NCBI GenBank assembly: GCA_028023455.1
Contig: JAQFVV010000049.1
Location: 7,523,647 to 7,587,646, forward strand
DNA length: 64,000 bases
Reading direction: 5' to 3'
From: Epiperipatus broadwayi
Taxonomy: Eukaryota; Onychophora; Udeonychophora; Euonychophora; Peripatidae
This document shows positions 22,960 to 32,205 of the stretch, piece by piece; position 1 is the stretch's first letter; the number at the start of each line of letters is the position of its first letter. The notes beneath the pieces were generated by a model. It was not told the origin of the DNA. It did not search any database and worked only from the letters and a program-made list of their open reading frames with translations. Position numbers and translations under genes: made by a program.

Positions 22960-24150
22960 AATACACTGATTATTAAGATCTTGATCCCTGCAGACATTTT
23001 TTGATGCATTGAAAATACCACATAAACCTGTACCACAATATCATGACTCTTCACAAATTAATAAATGGAAATCCTTTTTATGATAGTAATCTTTTGCAAA
23101 AATGAAAAGAGTAAATTGATTATCTTCAGATAACTGCCGTTAATGATATGTCCATCACATTAACTAATTTAATATTCTAAATAGCATAAGTGTAGCAATG
23201 TTATGTGATTACCAAGCATTTGTTGATATTGATATCATAATATCGAAATGATTATTGGAGGATAATGTTTTCATTGATGATTCTGTATCAGAGTAATTCT
23301 CCATTGTTATTTCCAAGATCTTAGTTTCAGGAAATTCAGAAGAATATTGAGCTTTTTCTTTTTAAAATGTTAGTCTTGGTGTTTACAGAGAACAGACAGG
23401 TGTGTTATCATGTGTAAGATTATCAATAATTCTAAAATGTGGACATAAGAAAGGAGATGTTTGAAATTCATTTAATTTAGCAAAGGCACTACAATGACAA
23501 GTTTCATGCTCCTTTTGATCTTCCAAGTATTTCATTCTCCACCAATATGCATCATAATATTATTTCTCAAACTCTGTACAATAAATGAAATTTGAGTATC
23601 ATTTAATTGGTACTTTCTTCTTGATACTCAAATTGATAAAAATTAATCATAACATACTCAATGCATTGAATGTTTTTTCAAATTTGCACTGTTTTATTAC
23701 ATAACCATCACATCAATCCATTTAATTTGAAATATCTAGCTTAGTGACATTAAGATCACTTTTTAATAATCTTAAAACTACTATAGATTGATAGATTCTT
23801 TAGATAAAATTTTGAAGATAGGGGATATATGTTATATTCCAAACTATAAATAATTGCACTTATAAAGCTGAGCTAAGCAGATGCTTCTGTTTCTCCAATT
23901 TACAAAAATAATGAAGAAAGAAAAGATTGAAGAAAATGGAATAAAATATTGTTTTTTTACCACAGGCAAAATACTTTCAGAATTTTATTGCATAGATTGA
24001 TTCTACAACTTGAAATTTTACTTCTTTAGAATGGATATGTAAATTGAATAGTGAGATACAAACTTTTGTAAAAGTATTTTAAGATAAAATTGAGAATAAA
24101 ATAGTCAAATAAAAAATAGAGTCATAGACCACATGTCTTGTTGAACAATT
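22960..24150 (-). pseudogene. Unidentified eroded coding frame (~400 codons)
   Basis: One minus-strand frame keeps coding character for about 1.2 kb despite more than ten stops. Legible blocks in order include 'KEVKFQVVESIYAIKF', 'CDGYVIKQCKFEKTFNALSM', 'YWWRMKYLEDQKEHETCHC', 'LCPHFRIIDNLTHDNTPVC', an acidic-serine stretch 'NYSDTESSMKTLSSNNHFD', and 'YYHKKDFHLLICEES' followed by 'YCGTGLC'. The cysteine-rich pattern and single frame suggest an old gene or transposon protein. I do not recognise the family. No splice structure or terminal repeats could be confirmed. It could be a host retropseudogene or an undescribed transposon ORF. Confidence 0.45.
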
Positions 24151-24804
24151 TGCTATGCTCAAAATTGAGAAAATTTCTAAAATGACTATTGCTTTTATTG
24201 GAGTAGTATGAATAAAAGTAGAATATATTGCAAAAGTATCAAAATAACCTATGTGAATAAATTCATGATATATAGATTTTTTTATGTGATTACCACAAAA
24301 ATTTTCAACTTTATTTTATTTCCATACATATTTATGAATGACAATATATATATATGGAATTTGAAACTTTCTACAGATATTCAGTCTATCTTATACAACC
24401 AGTACACATGACCACATACATGTGAATACGATAAATGATCTCAAATTGATCAAATTGATAGAAAATCTTCCCAGTTTAATAAACAGGCTTCAATCTACTC
24501 CATCCTCCAACTCTTCAGCCATCCATACCATTGAAGATCTGATGATGGAATACCCAAATCCCTTGTTAATGCCAATATTGTTGTCATACCCACATTGGCT
24601 TTAAGTCAATCTGACCCCTAATGTCTAAGACCTTGTCCATTTAAATACACAAAAATGGGATTTGGGCTTTCCATCATCAGATTTTTAGGGGTGATGATGG
24701 CTGAAGAGTTGGAGAATGAAGTAGATTGAAGCCTGTCCATTAAATGTGAAGATGTGCTATCTTTATATAAACTGAGCACTGGTTGTATATATGTGTGAGA
24801 GATG

Positions 24805-24863
24805 GTGATCCGGACCAACTGATGAGTGCTGCTTCAGCATGAAATACATATATTGGAGATCAT
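24805..24863 (+). ncRNA. Hammerhead ribozyme, family A copy 1
   Basis: GTGATC (24805-24810) pairs with GATCAT (24858-24863), and CCAA (24815-24818) pairs with TTGG (24853-24856). The core CTGATGA is at 24819-24825. Stem II is GTGCT/AGCAT with loop GCTTC, and GAAA is at 24841-24844. Stem III is TACATA (two pairs), then UA, with the cut predicted after A24852. All core bases are kept. The only flaw is a G-U closing pair in stem II, where the 15.7-kb copy has G-C; this is explained by CpG-to-TpG decay at CACGAAA. Confidence 0.85.
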
Positions 24864-24894
24864 TTATCTTTTTCACATATATGTAGTCATGTAT

Positions 24895-24960
24895 ATAGGT
24901 TGTATAAAATGGATCAGATAACTGTAGAAAGTTTGAAAATCTGAGTTCAAATGCCTTATA
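24895..24960 (+). promoter_or_regulatory. tRNA-like pol III promoter of family A (example)
   Basis: About 40 bp after the ribozyme there is an A-box-like 'GGTTGTATAAAATGG' (~24899) and, some 45 bp later, a B-box-like 'GAGTTCAAATGCC' (~24944). Other units are closer to consensus: 'GAGTTCAAATCCC' at ~26130 and, on the minus strand, 'GAGTTCAAGTCCC' near 25485. The B box matches GGTTCRANNCC well; the A box is weaker. This suggests internal pol III transcription, as in SINEs. Confidence 0.55.
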
Positions 24961-25101
24961 ATTACATTAACTTTAGTATAGAAAATATACATGTATATAA
25001 ATATTATATATAAGGGACTTAAACTCAGATTTTCAAGTTCTCCACTACTATCCACTCTATCCTCTACAACCAATACACATAACCACATGTGAAAAAGATA
25101 A

Positions 25102-25160
25102 ATGATCACCAATATATATATTTCATAATAAACCAGCACCCATCAGCTGTTTCAGATCAC
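25102..25160 (-). ncRNA. Hammerhead ribozyme, family A copy 2 (degenerate)
   Basis: Minus strand: GTGATC and GATCAT arms are present, but the core reads CTGATGG (A9 changed), the stem I proximal segment is ACAG instead of CCAA, and stem II is weak (GTGCT against TTAT). GAAA and the TATATATA-TTGG cut region are intact. Probably inactive. Confidence 0.7.
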
Positions 25161-25571
25161 TATCTCTCAATACCTGTATACAGTCAATATTCAATGTATA
25201 TTAAGATAGAAAATCTTCAAACTTTAATGGACAAGCTTCTATCTTCACCCTCCAGCTATTCAGCCATCCATATCATTGAAAATCATGATTGAACCTTCAA
25301 ATGCTTTATTTATACCAATATTATTGTCACACTCATGTTGACTTCCAAGTCAGTCTGATCCCTCACAGGAACTCAATATGTCCATTTAAACACACAGAAG
25401 AGGGATGGGAAGGATAAGGCTGAATATGTAAAATTCAAATACAAGTATATTGTCTACACTAAATTTAATGTAATTAAAAGGGACTTGAACTCTGACTTTC
25501 AAGCTCCCCACAGCTACCCACTCTTTTCTATACAATCAATATATATGACCATATACATGTGAATAATATAA

Positions 25572-25630
25572 ATGATCTCCAATATACATATTTCATGCTG
25601 AACTAGCACTCATCAGTTGGTCCAGAACAC
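25572..25630 (-). ncRNA. Hammerhead ribozyme, family A copy 3
   Basis: Minus strand: stem I CCAA/TTGG, core CTGATGA (complement of 25610-25616), stem II GTGCT/AGCAT with loop AGTTC, GAAA (complement of 25591-25594), stem III TATGTA, then UA before TTGG. The cut is predicted between 25583 and 25582. The distal stem I GTGTTC/GATCAT has one mismatch. The core is intact. It is the tandem neighbour of copy 2, ~470 bp away on the same strand. Confidence 0.85.
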
Positions 25631-25990
25631 CATCTCCTACATAAATATACAATCAGTGTTCACCTTATATTAAGATAGCAATTACATTAAGTTTAGTATA
25701 GACAATATACTTATATTTGAATATTATATATTCAGCCTGTATTCTGATCATCCCTCTTCTGTGGGTTTAAATCGACATATTGAGTTCGTATATGTGAGGG
25801 GTCAGATTGACTTGAAGTCAACATGGGTGTGCCAATAATATTGGCATCAACAAAGAATTTGTGTGTTCCATCATCAGAATTTCAATAACATGGATGGCTG
25901 AAGAGTTGGAGGGTGGAGAGTCCATTAAAATTTGAAGATTTGCTATCTTAATATAAATTGAACACTGATTGTATATATGTCTGGGAGATG

Positions 25991-26049
25991 GTGATATAGA
26001 CCAACTGATGATTGCTGGTTCAGCATGAAATACATATATTGGAGGTCAT
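25991..26049 (+). ncRNA. Hammerhead ribozyme, family A copy 4
   Basis: CCAA (26001-26004), CTGATGA (26005-26011), stem II TTGCT/AGCAT with loop GGTTC (first pair lost, U-U), GAAA (26027-26030), TACATA, UA, cut predicted after 26038, TTGG (26039-26042). The distal stem I, GTGATA against GGTCAT, pairs only partly. Core residues are intact. Confidence 0.8.
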
Positions 26050-26199
26050 TTATCTTTTTCACATGGATGTGGTTTTGTGTACTGGTTGTTTAGGATAGAG
26101 TCAATAGCTATGGGGAGCTTGAAAGTCTGAGTTCAAATCCCTTATTAATTGCATTAAGTTTATACAATACAATTATATTTGAATATTATACATATATTG

Positions 26200-28100
26200 T
26201 AATAATAAGGGTTTATGCTAATATGGCATTATTTTATATTACAAGCCATTTTAAACCCAAATGGAAAAATAGACTAAACACTAAAATTAAAAATAATACA
26301 AAAGAGAAAATTCTCTTGATTAATAATTTACACTTACTTAAAATTGTAAATAAATCAAATAAAAAAATGTACTGCTAATATTGCATTTATAATAAGAATT
26401 TACTGGGATTAAAATCTTTATAAATCTACATTTTCATAAAAGTTATATACATAGTTATTAAGAAATCACATGTATTCTCTACTTAATGAATTTTAATAGT
26501 GAAGATGATTAAAAATAAATAACATATTTTATATATCATTGTAGAAAAAAGTAAGAAGAATGTGAATATATAAGTAAACATAATATAAGGCTCAAATTAA
26601 ATTAAATAAGTTCCAAAGTTAGAAATGAATTTTTGGTAATTATTAAATATATATATTAAATTTGTTTAATAGTTTAATTAAGATTAAATCTGATAATCAA
26701 AATCTGATTAATGGCAATTACTGGATTTAATTAAAGTTAGAACAAGGAAAGAAAAATAAATAATTTATACCAGATAAAGTAAAACAAGAACTAAGAAAAG
26801 AAAAATTGTAAAGAAAACCAGGTAAAGCAGATAAGATGTGTTCTCATTGCGCATTGGCAAAAGCTATATTAGGTAAGGAGTAAAGAAGATGTGAGGCAAA
26901 AGTCAAAGTACATATCAAGAATATTATATATCATGTACCTGAAAAAATTAAATCTATGGCCACTACTTATCTTCAAAGAATATAACAGAATGTTTTTCAA
27001 TACTAATTTAAACACAGCTATTGTGATAAATATCTGTATGATGGAAATAATGAAAATCATGTGCTAGGTTAATTGAAGTGCACCACCTATGGCCCAATGA
27101 TCTAACTCTACCAACTTTGAAAAATACCTATAATGGTTCCAAAAGTGATGGTAATGTAAAACATTTTTTTCTTGCTTACAATAGAACTGTTTTCTCATTT
27201 TGTACAGTGACATAGCCTGCCTATTGAAGGAGAAGATTACTAATACTAAGAAGAAATCGACCAACAGATATGAACTTAAATCTTAAATTATATCAAAGAA
27301 ACAGACTGCTTAACATTTTTAAGTTATTGATAGTGACATAAAGGCATACTTAAAATAGGAAGCTTACTGAATTATGAACAAAATCACAATAAAATATATC
27401 TAAAGATAAGAGGTCCCAATAATTTGAAAAAATATTTATTAATATTTTCTTGTAGGTTAGTACCTTAAGTTTTTTTACATGTATGAATATTAATACTGTG
27501 AGATAAACATATTTTTGTGAATAACTATTGATATTTTAATAATAATATTTATTATTAATGTTATTCTATCAACAAATTCATAACATTGAATGTGAAAAGA
27601 AAGGTTTTGTAAATAAATAAAAGATTAAAATCTGTCTGATTTTAATAATTATTGCCACCTACATTTTCTGACATAAATGTCTTAAAAGGGATAAAGATTA
27701 TATAAATATGTGATAATTACTCATTCTCATTAATCAAAATTGTCTTAAATAATATTTTTTATTTAAATTATTTAGTTATTCTATAGCATTTTCAATTTAC
27801 TGGCTTTATTTCACATGCATATTTGAACAATTCACTACAGATTTTGAGAAATCATATTCTGAGATTGTGAAATGTTGGCACTTTATTGGTGGAAGTTGTA
27901 ATAGTATCACCAGAAGGTAATGTATCAATGATTGTTCTTTGTCAAAAAAATGGTGCTCTATGTTAGGGGATAGCATTCTCTAATTCTGTCTATAAAAAAA
28001 AGTGGTTTTATATATGGTGATCAGAAAATATAACCATGATATCTTATATAAAAAGTTATACAAAGGCATATGGTTTGATTATCAACATCTTACTTATAAT
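26200..28100. other. AT-rich non-coding stretch
   Basis: Short frames at 26869-27060 and 27064-27264 (minus) show no family motif. No repeats beyond simple AT tracts were identified. Confidence 0.5.
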
Positions 28101-28104
28101 TAAT

Positions 28105-28260
28105 TAGTTCAGCTAAACTTATATTGGAGATCATTTATCTTTTTCACATGTATGTGGTCATGTGAAATTATGTAGGACAGAGTGGATGACTGAAGGGAGT
28201 GGGAGTGTGAAAATCTGGATTTAAGTCCCCTCTAATTACAATTATGTTAAATAGATGGCT
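28105..28260 (+). repeat. Truncated family A unit
   Basis: Starts inside the ribozyme with stem II loop remains ('AGTTCAGC'), continues through 'TATATTGGAGATCATTTATC' and 'TTTTTCACATGTATGTGGTC', and then the tRNA-like part with the B-box-like 'GGATTTAAGTCCCC'. The 5' half of the ribozyme (CTGATGA) is missing, so it cannot self-cleave. Confidence 0.7.
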
Positions 28261-30127
28261 CATCATGTTAATCTAAAAGTGTTGTATGTTTAATGTATTC
28301 ATCTGAATGTGTATATTTGAAATTGTCAGAAAAGATACCATCTAGGTTCCTGGTGAAATATTTATGGATATATATATGTAAATGTATCTCTGTCCATATG
28401 TTATAGCTTTTTAATAAATTCTGTAATTTAATGTTAAATTTAGCACTTGATATAAAGCTAGTTTCTTTATGATATAGAATTGGAATTATAAATGATTGTA
28501 CTTACAAACATTTTGAAAGCAAGAAATTACTATGATTTTTACATTACTTGGAAAAGGGAAGTCATTTTCATCGTCTTACATTTTATTTGATAATAGATAA
28601 AATGGAAATATAAATTCAGATGCATTGATATTTACATGGGCTTGTTGTCAATGAGATCATTATACTGATGTTTGAGTTACACTGCTCCTCTCATTGTCAA
28701 ATACTTTTTTGTCATTTTTTATAATTATAAAACTATCACATTTCATCTGTATTTGACTGCCAAAAAAGTTTTCAGACATTTTGGAAAGTCTAATCTAAAT
28801 GTTTTTGTCCCACAGACATGGAGTTTTATGCTAAAGAGTTTATGAGCAATCATCATTTCTCCATGACAATATTCAAATTAGTGTACATAGACTTAAATTT
28901 CACTTGGAGTAAAAATTTAAAAAAAGTGTCATAAAGACTTTCAATATTTTACACCATACACATAGCTAATTAGGAACAACATTATGTGGATTATAATGTT
29001 TTAAATTAACATTTAGTTGTAATTTACTTGAATAGTATTGGTTCATAGGTTAAGGGCATAACTTAAAGTGGAAATGAACCATCCTTCTTTTATTTTTAAT
29101 CATCTATTAATCTTTCTTCGCATACAGTACTAAAACTAGCAGGATTAAATATGAAATCATTTCATTTTTGTGATTTAAAAAATTGAATGAAAATTAAGAT
29201 CTACTTGTGAATAATTGTATTGATAGAAGTGTTTCTTAATTCTTGTCTGTAAATTTGCCTTGATGTTATAGTAATATATTAAGTAATAATTATGATATAT
29301 GTGCCATTAAAAATGTCACATTAGCTTTTGGTGTAAAATAATTTTATCTTTTGAATTATTAAGAGACTTCTTTAAATTAAGTGGAGACACAAAATCGATA
29401 TTAAATTAACTATTGTAAATACACTTAATAAGCTGTTGCACTCCTTTTGCATATGGTATAGATATCCATGATTTTTTATTAATGTTTTAAAATGACTATC
29501 TTGATCATTGTAACAACAACTTTAGCAAACCATGGATATTTATGCCATATAAGAGAACAACATAATACATCATTAAGTATAATAGCAATAATGAATTTAA
29601 TATGGATTTTCAATCACACCTCAATCAAGTTTTCTATATTTTTCAAGTTGTGTGATGTCCTAATTGTCATTCAATATATTATGATCAGATCACGTACAAG
29701 ATTTAAGTAATACAGCTAATACTACAACTATTTAAAAGATGATTCTGAGTGTAATTCTGTTTTTTTTTTTAAAAAAAAAAAATCACAAAAATGATACAAA
29801 TCACATATTTAATCTTAATAACTTTGATATTATGTAGGAAGAAATGAATAATAGAAAATGGAAAAATAAAGAAGTTTGTTATTTTTTTCAATTCAAGTCA
29901 TGCTCTGAAACAAAATTTTAATAGCATTTGATTGTATTCCAATTGGAAGTTTAAATAAAAGTATTTTGAGTTGTGAAATATCATTTATAAATGCCACAAG
30001 TAGGGTATGAAAATATTAAAAAATCTACTTGTCATTTTTTTTAATTATTATAAAACACCTTTACTCCACTTCAAATGAAGGGTAAGTCTATTTAAATATT
30101 ACTTGGGTAAAATGATTCTCTTACACC
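28261..30127. other. AT-rich non-coding stretch
   Basis: A T-run followed by an A-run (~29760-29783) forms a simple hairpin. No gene or element was recognised. Confidence 0.5.
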
Positions 30128-30284
30128 TATTGTAATTATATTTTGGAGTATTTCATCATCTAATATCAAGTATTCAATGTCCTTAGAAAAATTTAACTTT
30201 ATTTAAATTTTCAATTACATTGAACTGTTGTTTTAAGTGGTATTATTTGTTCTCTCTTTTTAAGGGATTGCTGGCCTGACCATT

Positions 30285-30375
30285 GATAGTACTAGTATGG
30301 GAATCAAATCTGGGCCTTCTGATTTTTGAATATTGAATTTAAGATAATGCTCTAACCAATAGAGCCATCCTGCCA
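30285..30375 (-). repeat. tRNA-derived SINE head, minus
   Basis: Complement carries 'GGCTCTATTGG' (A box) with 'TTAGAGCATTATCTTAAA' and a B-box-like 'AGATTTGATTCCC'. Homologous to the SINE heads at 9560-9715 and 9833-9990. Confidence 0.7.
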
Positions 30376-30439
30376 AAGACAATAACATACTTATCTATGA
30401 GATTCCTCCTGATTACTCCATTTTAAGAGCAAAATTAAT

Positions 30440-31185
30440 TAGTTGTGCCCAGACATTATATATAGGCACACTGGGGTGACTTATTGTGTTTCTTGCCATT
30501 GTTATGTGAGAATCTTCTTTGACTTTTCATCTTTGTACTTTTTTCCTCTATCAAACATTTTGGTATTTTCCCAATTGAACATATGTACATTGGCACATAC
30601 ATGGTCTGCTGCCTTAGATACATCTGTTTTCTCTCTTTTAATCATAAGTTTATACTCTTGAAATCATTTTTAAATAGTATGACAGATCTGACCAATATAC
30701 ATCCACATTCACTTAGTATTTCAAAGATACAATTTTTGCTTTTCAACATTGTAGATGTTAGAATTGCTTGTAGTGTTGTATGGCTCGGAAAAGCTGTTTT
30801 GATATTATACTACTTGCAGATTTTCATTAATTTGTCTGCTATGTTTTGATATTTCTAGATATACTATAGTACCAATAATTGTTTTTTCTTCTTTTTATTG
30901 TCTATTTAAAATTTTCTTAATGACACCTAATGGGTAGCCATTTTTCAAGAAAGTTTGTTCTATTTAGATTTTTCTTTTTCCAAATCATGGTTTCTGGAAA
31001 AAAATTATTTTTCTCTGTTACAAGCAATAGTATAACTCCATGTTTTGTAGTTCTGGTGTGTGACTGAATGTATATGCTGATTATTTTTCTGTATGTGTGG
31101 CTTTTCTGTAAAGTGCAGTTTTGATTTTATCATGAGGAAATCTGGTTATAAGAACATCTAAGAATTCCAACTTTTATTCTTCTGA
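30440..31185 (-). pseudogene. PLE C-terminal region, left arm (broken)
   Basis: Minus strand, from the axis: 'LEFLDVLITR' and 'KTALYRKATHTEK' (31170-31080), which is the conserved PLE block 'LxFLDVLxxR...TxVYRKPTHTD'. Degenerate sequence towards ~30700 corresponds to the GIY-YIG portion, mirrored better in the right arm. Stops are frequent; there is no intact domain. Confidence 0.7.
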
Positions 31186-31189
31186 CAAA

Positions 31190-31905
31190 ATTCCCTCATG
31201 GCAAAATCAAAACTGCAGTTTTAAGAAAACCCATACATACAGAAAATAATCAGTATATACATTCAGTAACAGCAAAAATCCAAAACAGATAGTTATACTA
31301 TTACTATGGAGCAGAGCAACAGAAATTTGTTCAGAAACCAGTGATTTGGAAAGAGTAAAGATCTATATAGAACAAACAAAAAAATGGTTATCCATCAGCT
31401 GTCATTAAGAAAACCTTAAATAGAGAATAATAAGATTTATCAAAAAAATAATTGTTGGTATTGTAGTGTATTCATATCATACATAAAATAGCAGACAAAT
31501 TAAGGAAAATCTGCAATCAGTCTTCAAAGAATTCTAACATCTACAAAGCCTAAACTGGAAATGCTGAAAAGCAAATTTGCCTCTATAAAATACCATGTGA
31601 ATGTAAAAGCATATATATTGGTGGTACTCATCTCCACATTGAAAAGTGATTTAAGAGCACAAACTTATAATTATAAGAGAGAAAACAGATATGTCTAAGA
31701 TAGCAAATGATGTAAGCACAAATCAACATATGTCCAATTGATAAAATATCAAACTATTGGCTAGGGAAGAAAAGGTACAAAGATAAAAATTCAAAGAATC
31801 TGCTCTCATATCACTGGCAAGTAACTCCATAAATCAACCTAGTATGACTATACATAACATTTGGGAATCATTAATCAACTTGGCTCTTAAGAAAAAGTGC
31901 AGAAA
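31190..31905 (+). pseudogene. PLE C-terminal region with GIY-YIG, right arm (broken)
   Basis: Plus strand: 'KTAVLRKPIHTENNQYIH' near 31205, a 'RATEIC...SDLERVKIYI' linker, then 'IPCECKSIYIGGTHLHIEK' at ~31580-31640, which is the GIY-YIG endonuclease core (C-C-VYIGxTGRxLxxR). The arginine that normally follows is lost (a stop occurs after HIEK). Retrotransposition function is lost. Confidence 0.75.
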
Positions 31906-31964
31906 TCAGGATGAATCTCCTAGATAAATATATAAAATTTCTATTGATTTTTGCTTTGGAAGAA

Positions 31965-32085
31965 TGGCCCAATTGGTTAGAATTTTACATTAAAATTCAA
32001 TATTCAAAAATATAAAGTCCTAGGTTCACTTCCATGCTAGTCATTGGTCAGGCAAATAACAACTGAAGAAGAAAATAATACCTCT
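31965..32085 (+). repeat. tRNA-derived SINE head, plus
   Basis: 'ATGGCCCAATTGGTTAGAAT' (A box) and 'TAGGTTCACTTCC' (B box), followed by 'GTCATTGGTCAGGC' as in the 9.9-kb copy. Mirror partner of 30285-30375. Confidence 0.7.
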
Positions 32086-32205
32086 CAAAATGTTATGCAT
32101 ATTCAAATCTGTGTGATATTACACTCAATAATTAATATTAGATGATGGAAATAATCGAACATATAAATACAATTAAAATATTATTATCACAAACCTTGAG
32201 GAAAA

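Larger units (their letters stand above)
24345..26195. mobile_element. Family A cluster: hammerhead retrozyme-like tandem units
   Basis: A cluster of ~470-bp units in mixed orientation: minus (24345-24640, ribozyme deleted), plus (24640-25015), minus-minus (25015-25690, tandem) and plus (25685-26195). Each unit runs: ribozyme, 'TTTATCTTTTTCACATGTAT', a tRNA-like segment, 'TTTAGTATAGACAATATAC', a 'CATATTGAGTTC' block, 'AATAATATTGG', 'GGATGGCTGAAGAGTTGGAG', 'CTATCTTAATATA', next ribozyme. The two minus ribozymes are ~472 bp apart, and the plus unit at 25.7-26.2 kb repeats its first block after ~464 bp. No open reading frame spans a unit. This is what a non-autonomous, self-cleaving tandem retroelement would look like. 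Confidence 0.7.
30128..32205. mobile_element. Large PLE/SINE palindrome (~2.1 kb)
   Basis: Two arms facing around ~31165. Read outward from the axis, each arm has PLE coding remains (RT end, then GIY-YIG), a short 'ATGAATCTCCTAGATA' type linker, a tRNA-SINE head and a shared outer end ('GATGATGGAAATAATC', 'TCACAAACCTT'). Arms are diverged, so this is an old inverted dimer. It is the largest member of the family also found at 9.43-10.14 and 55.24-55.48 kb. Confidence 0.75.
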
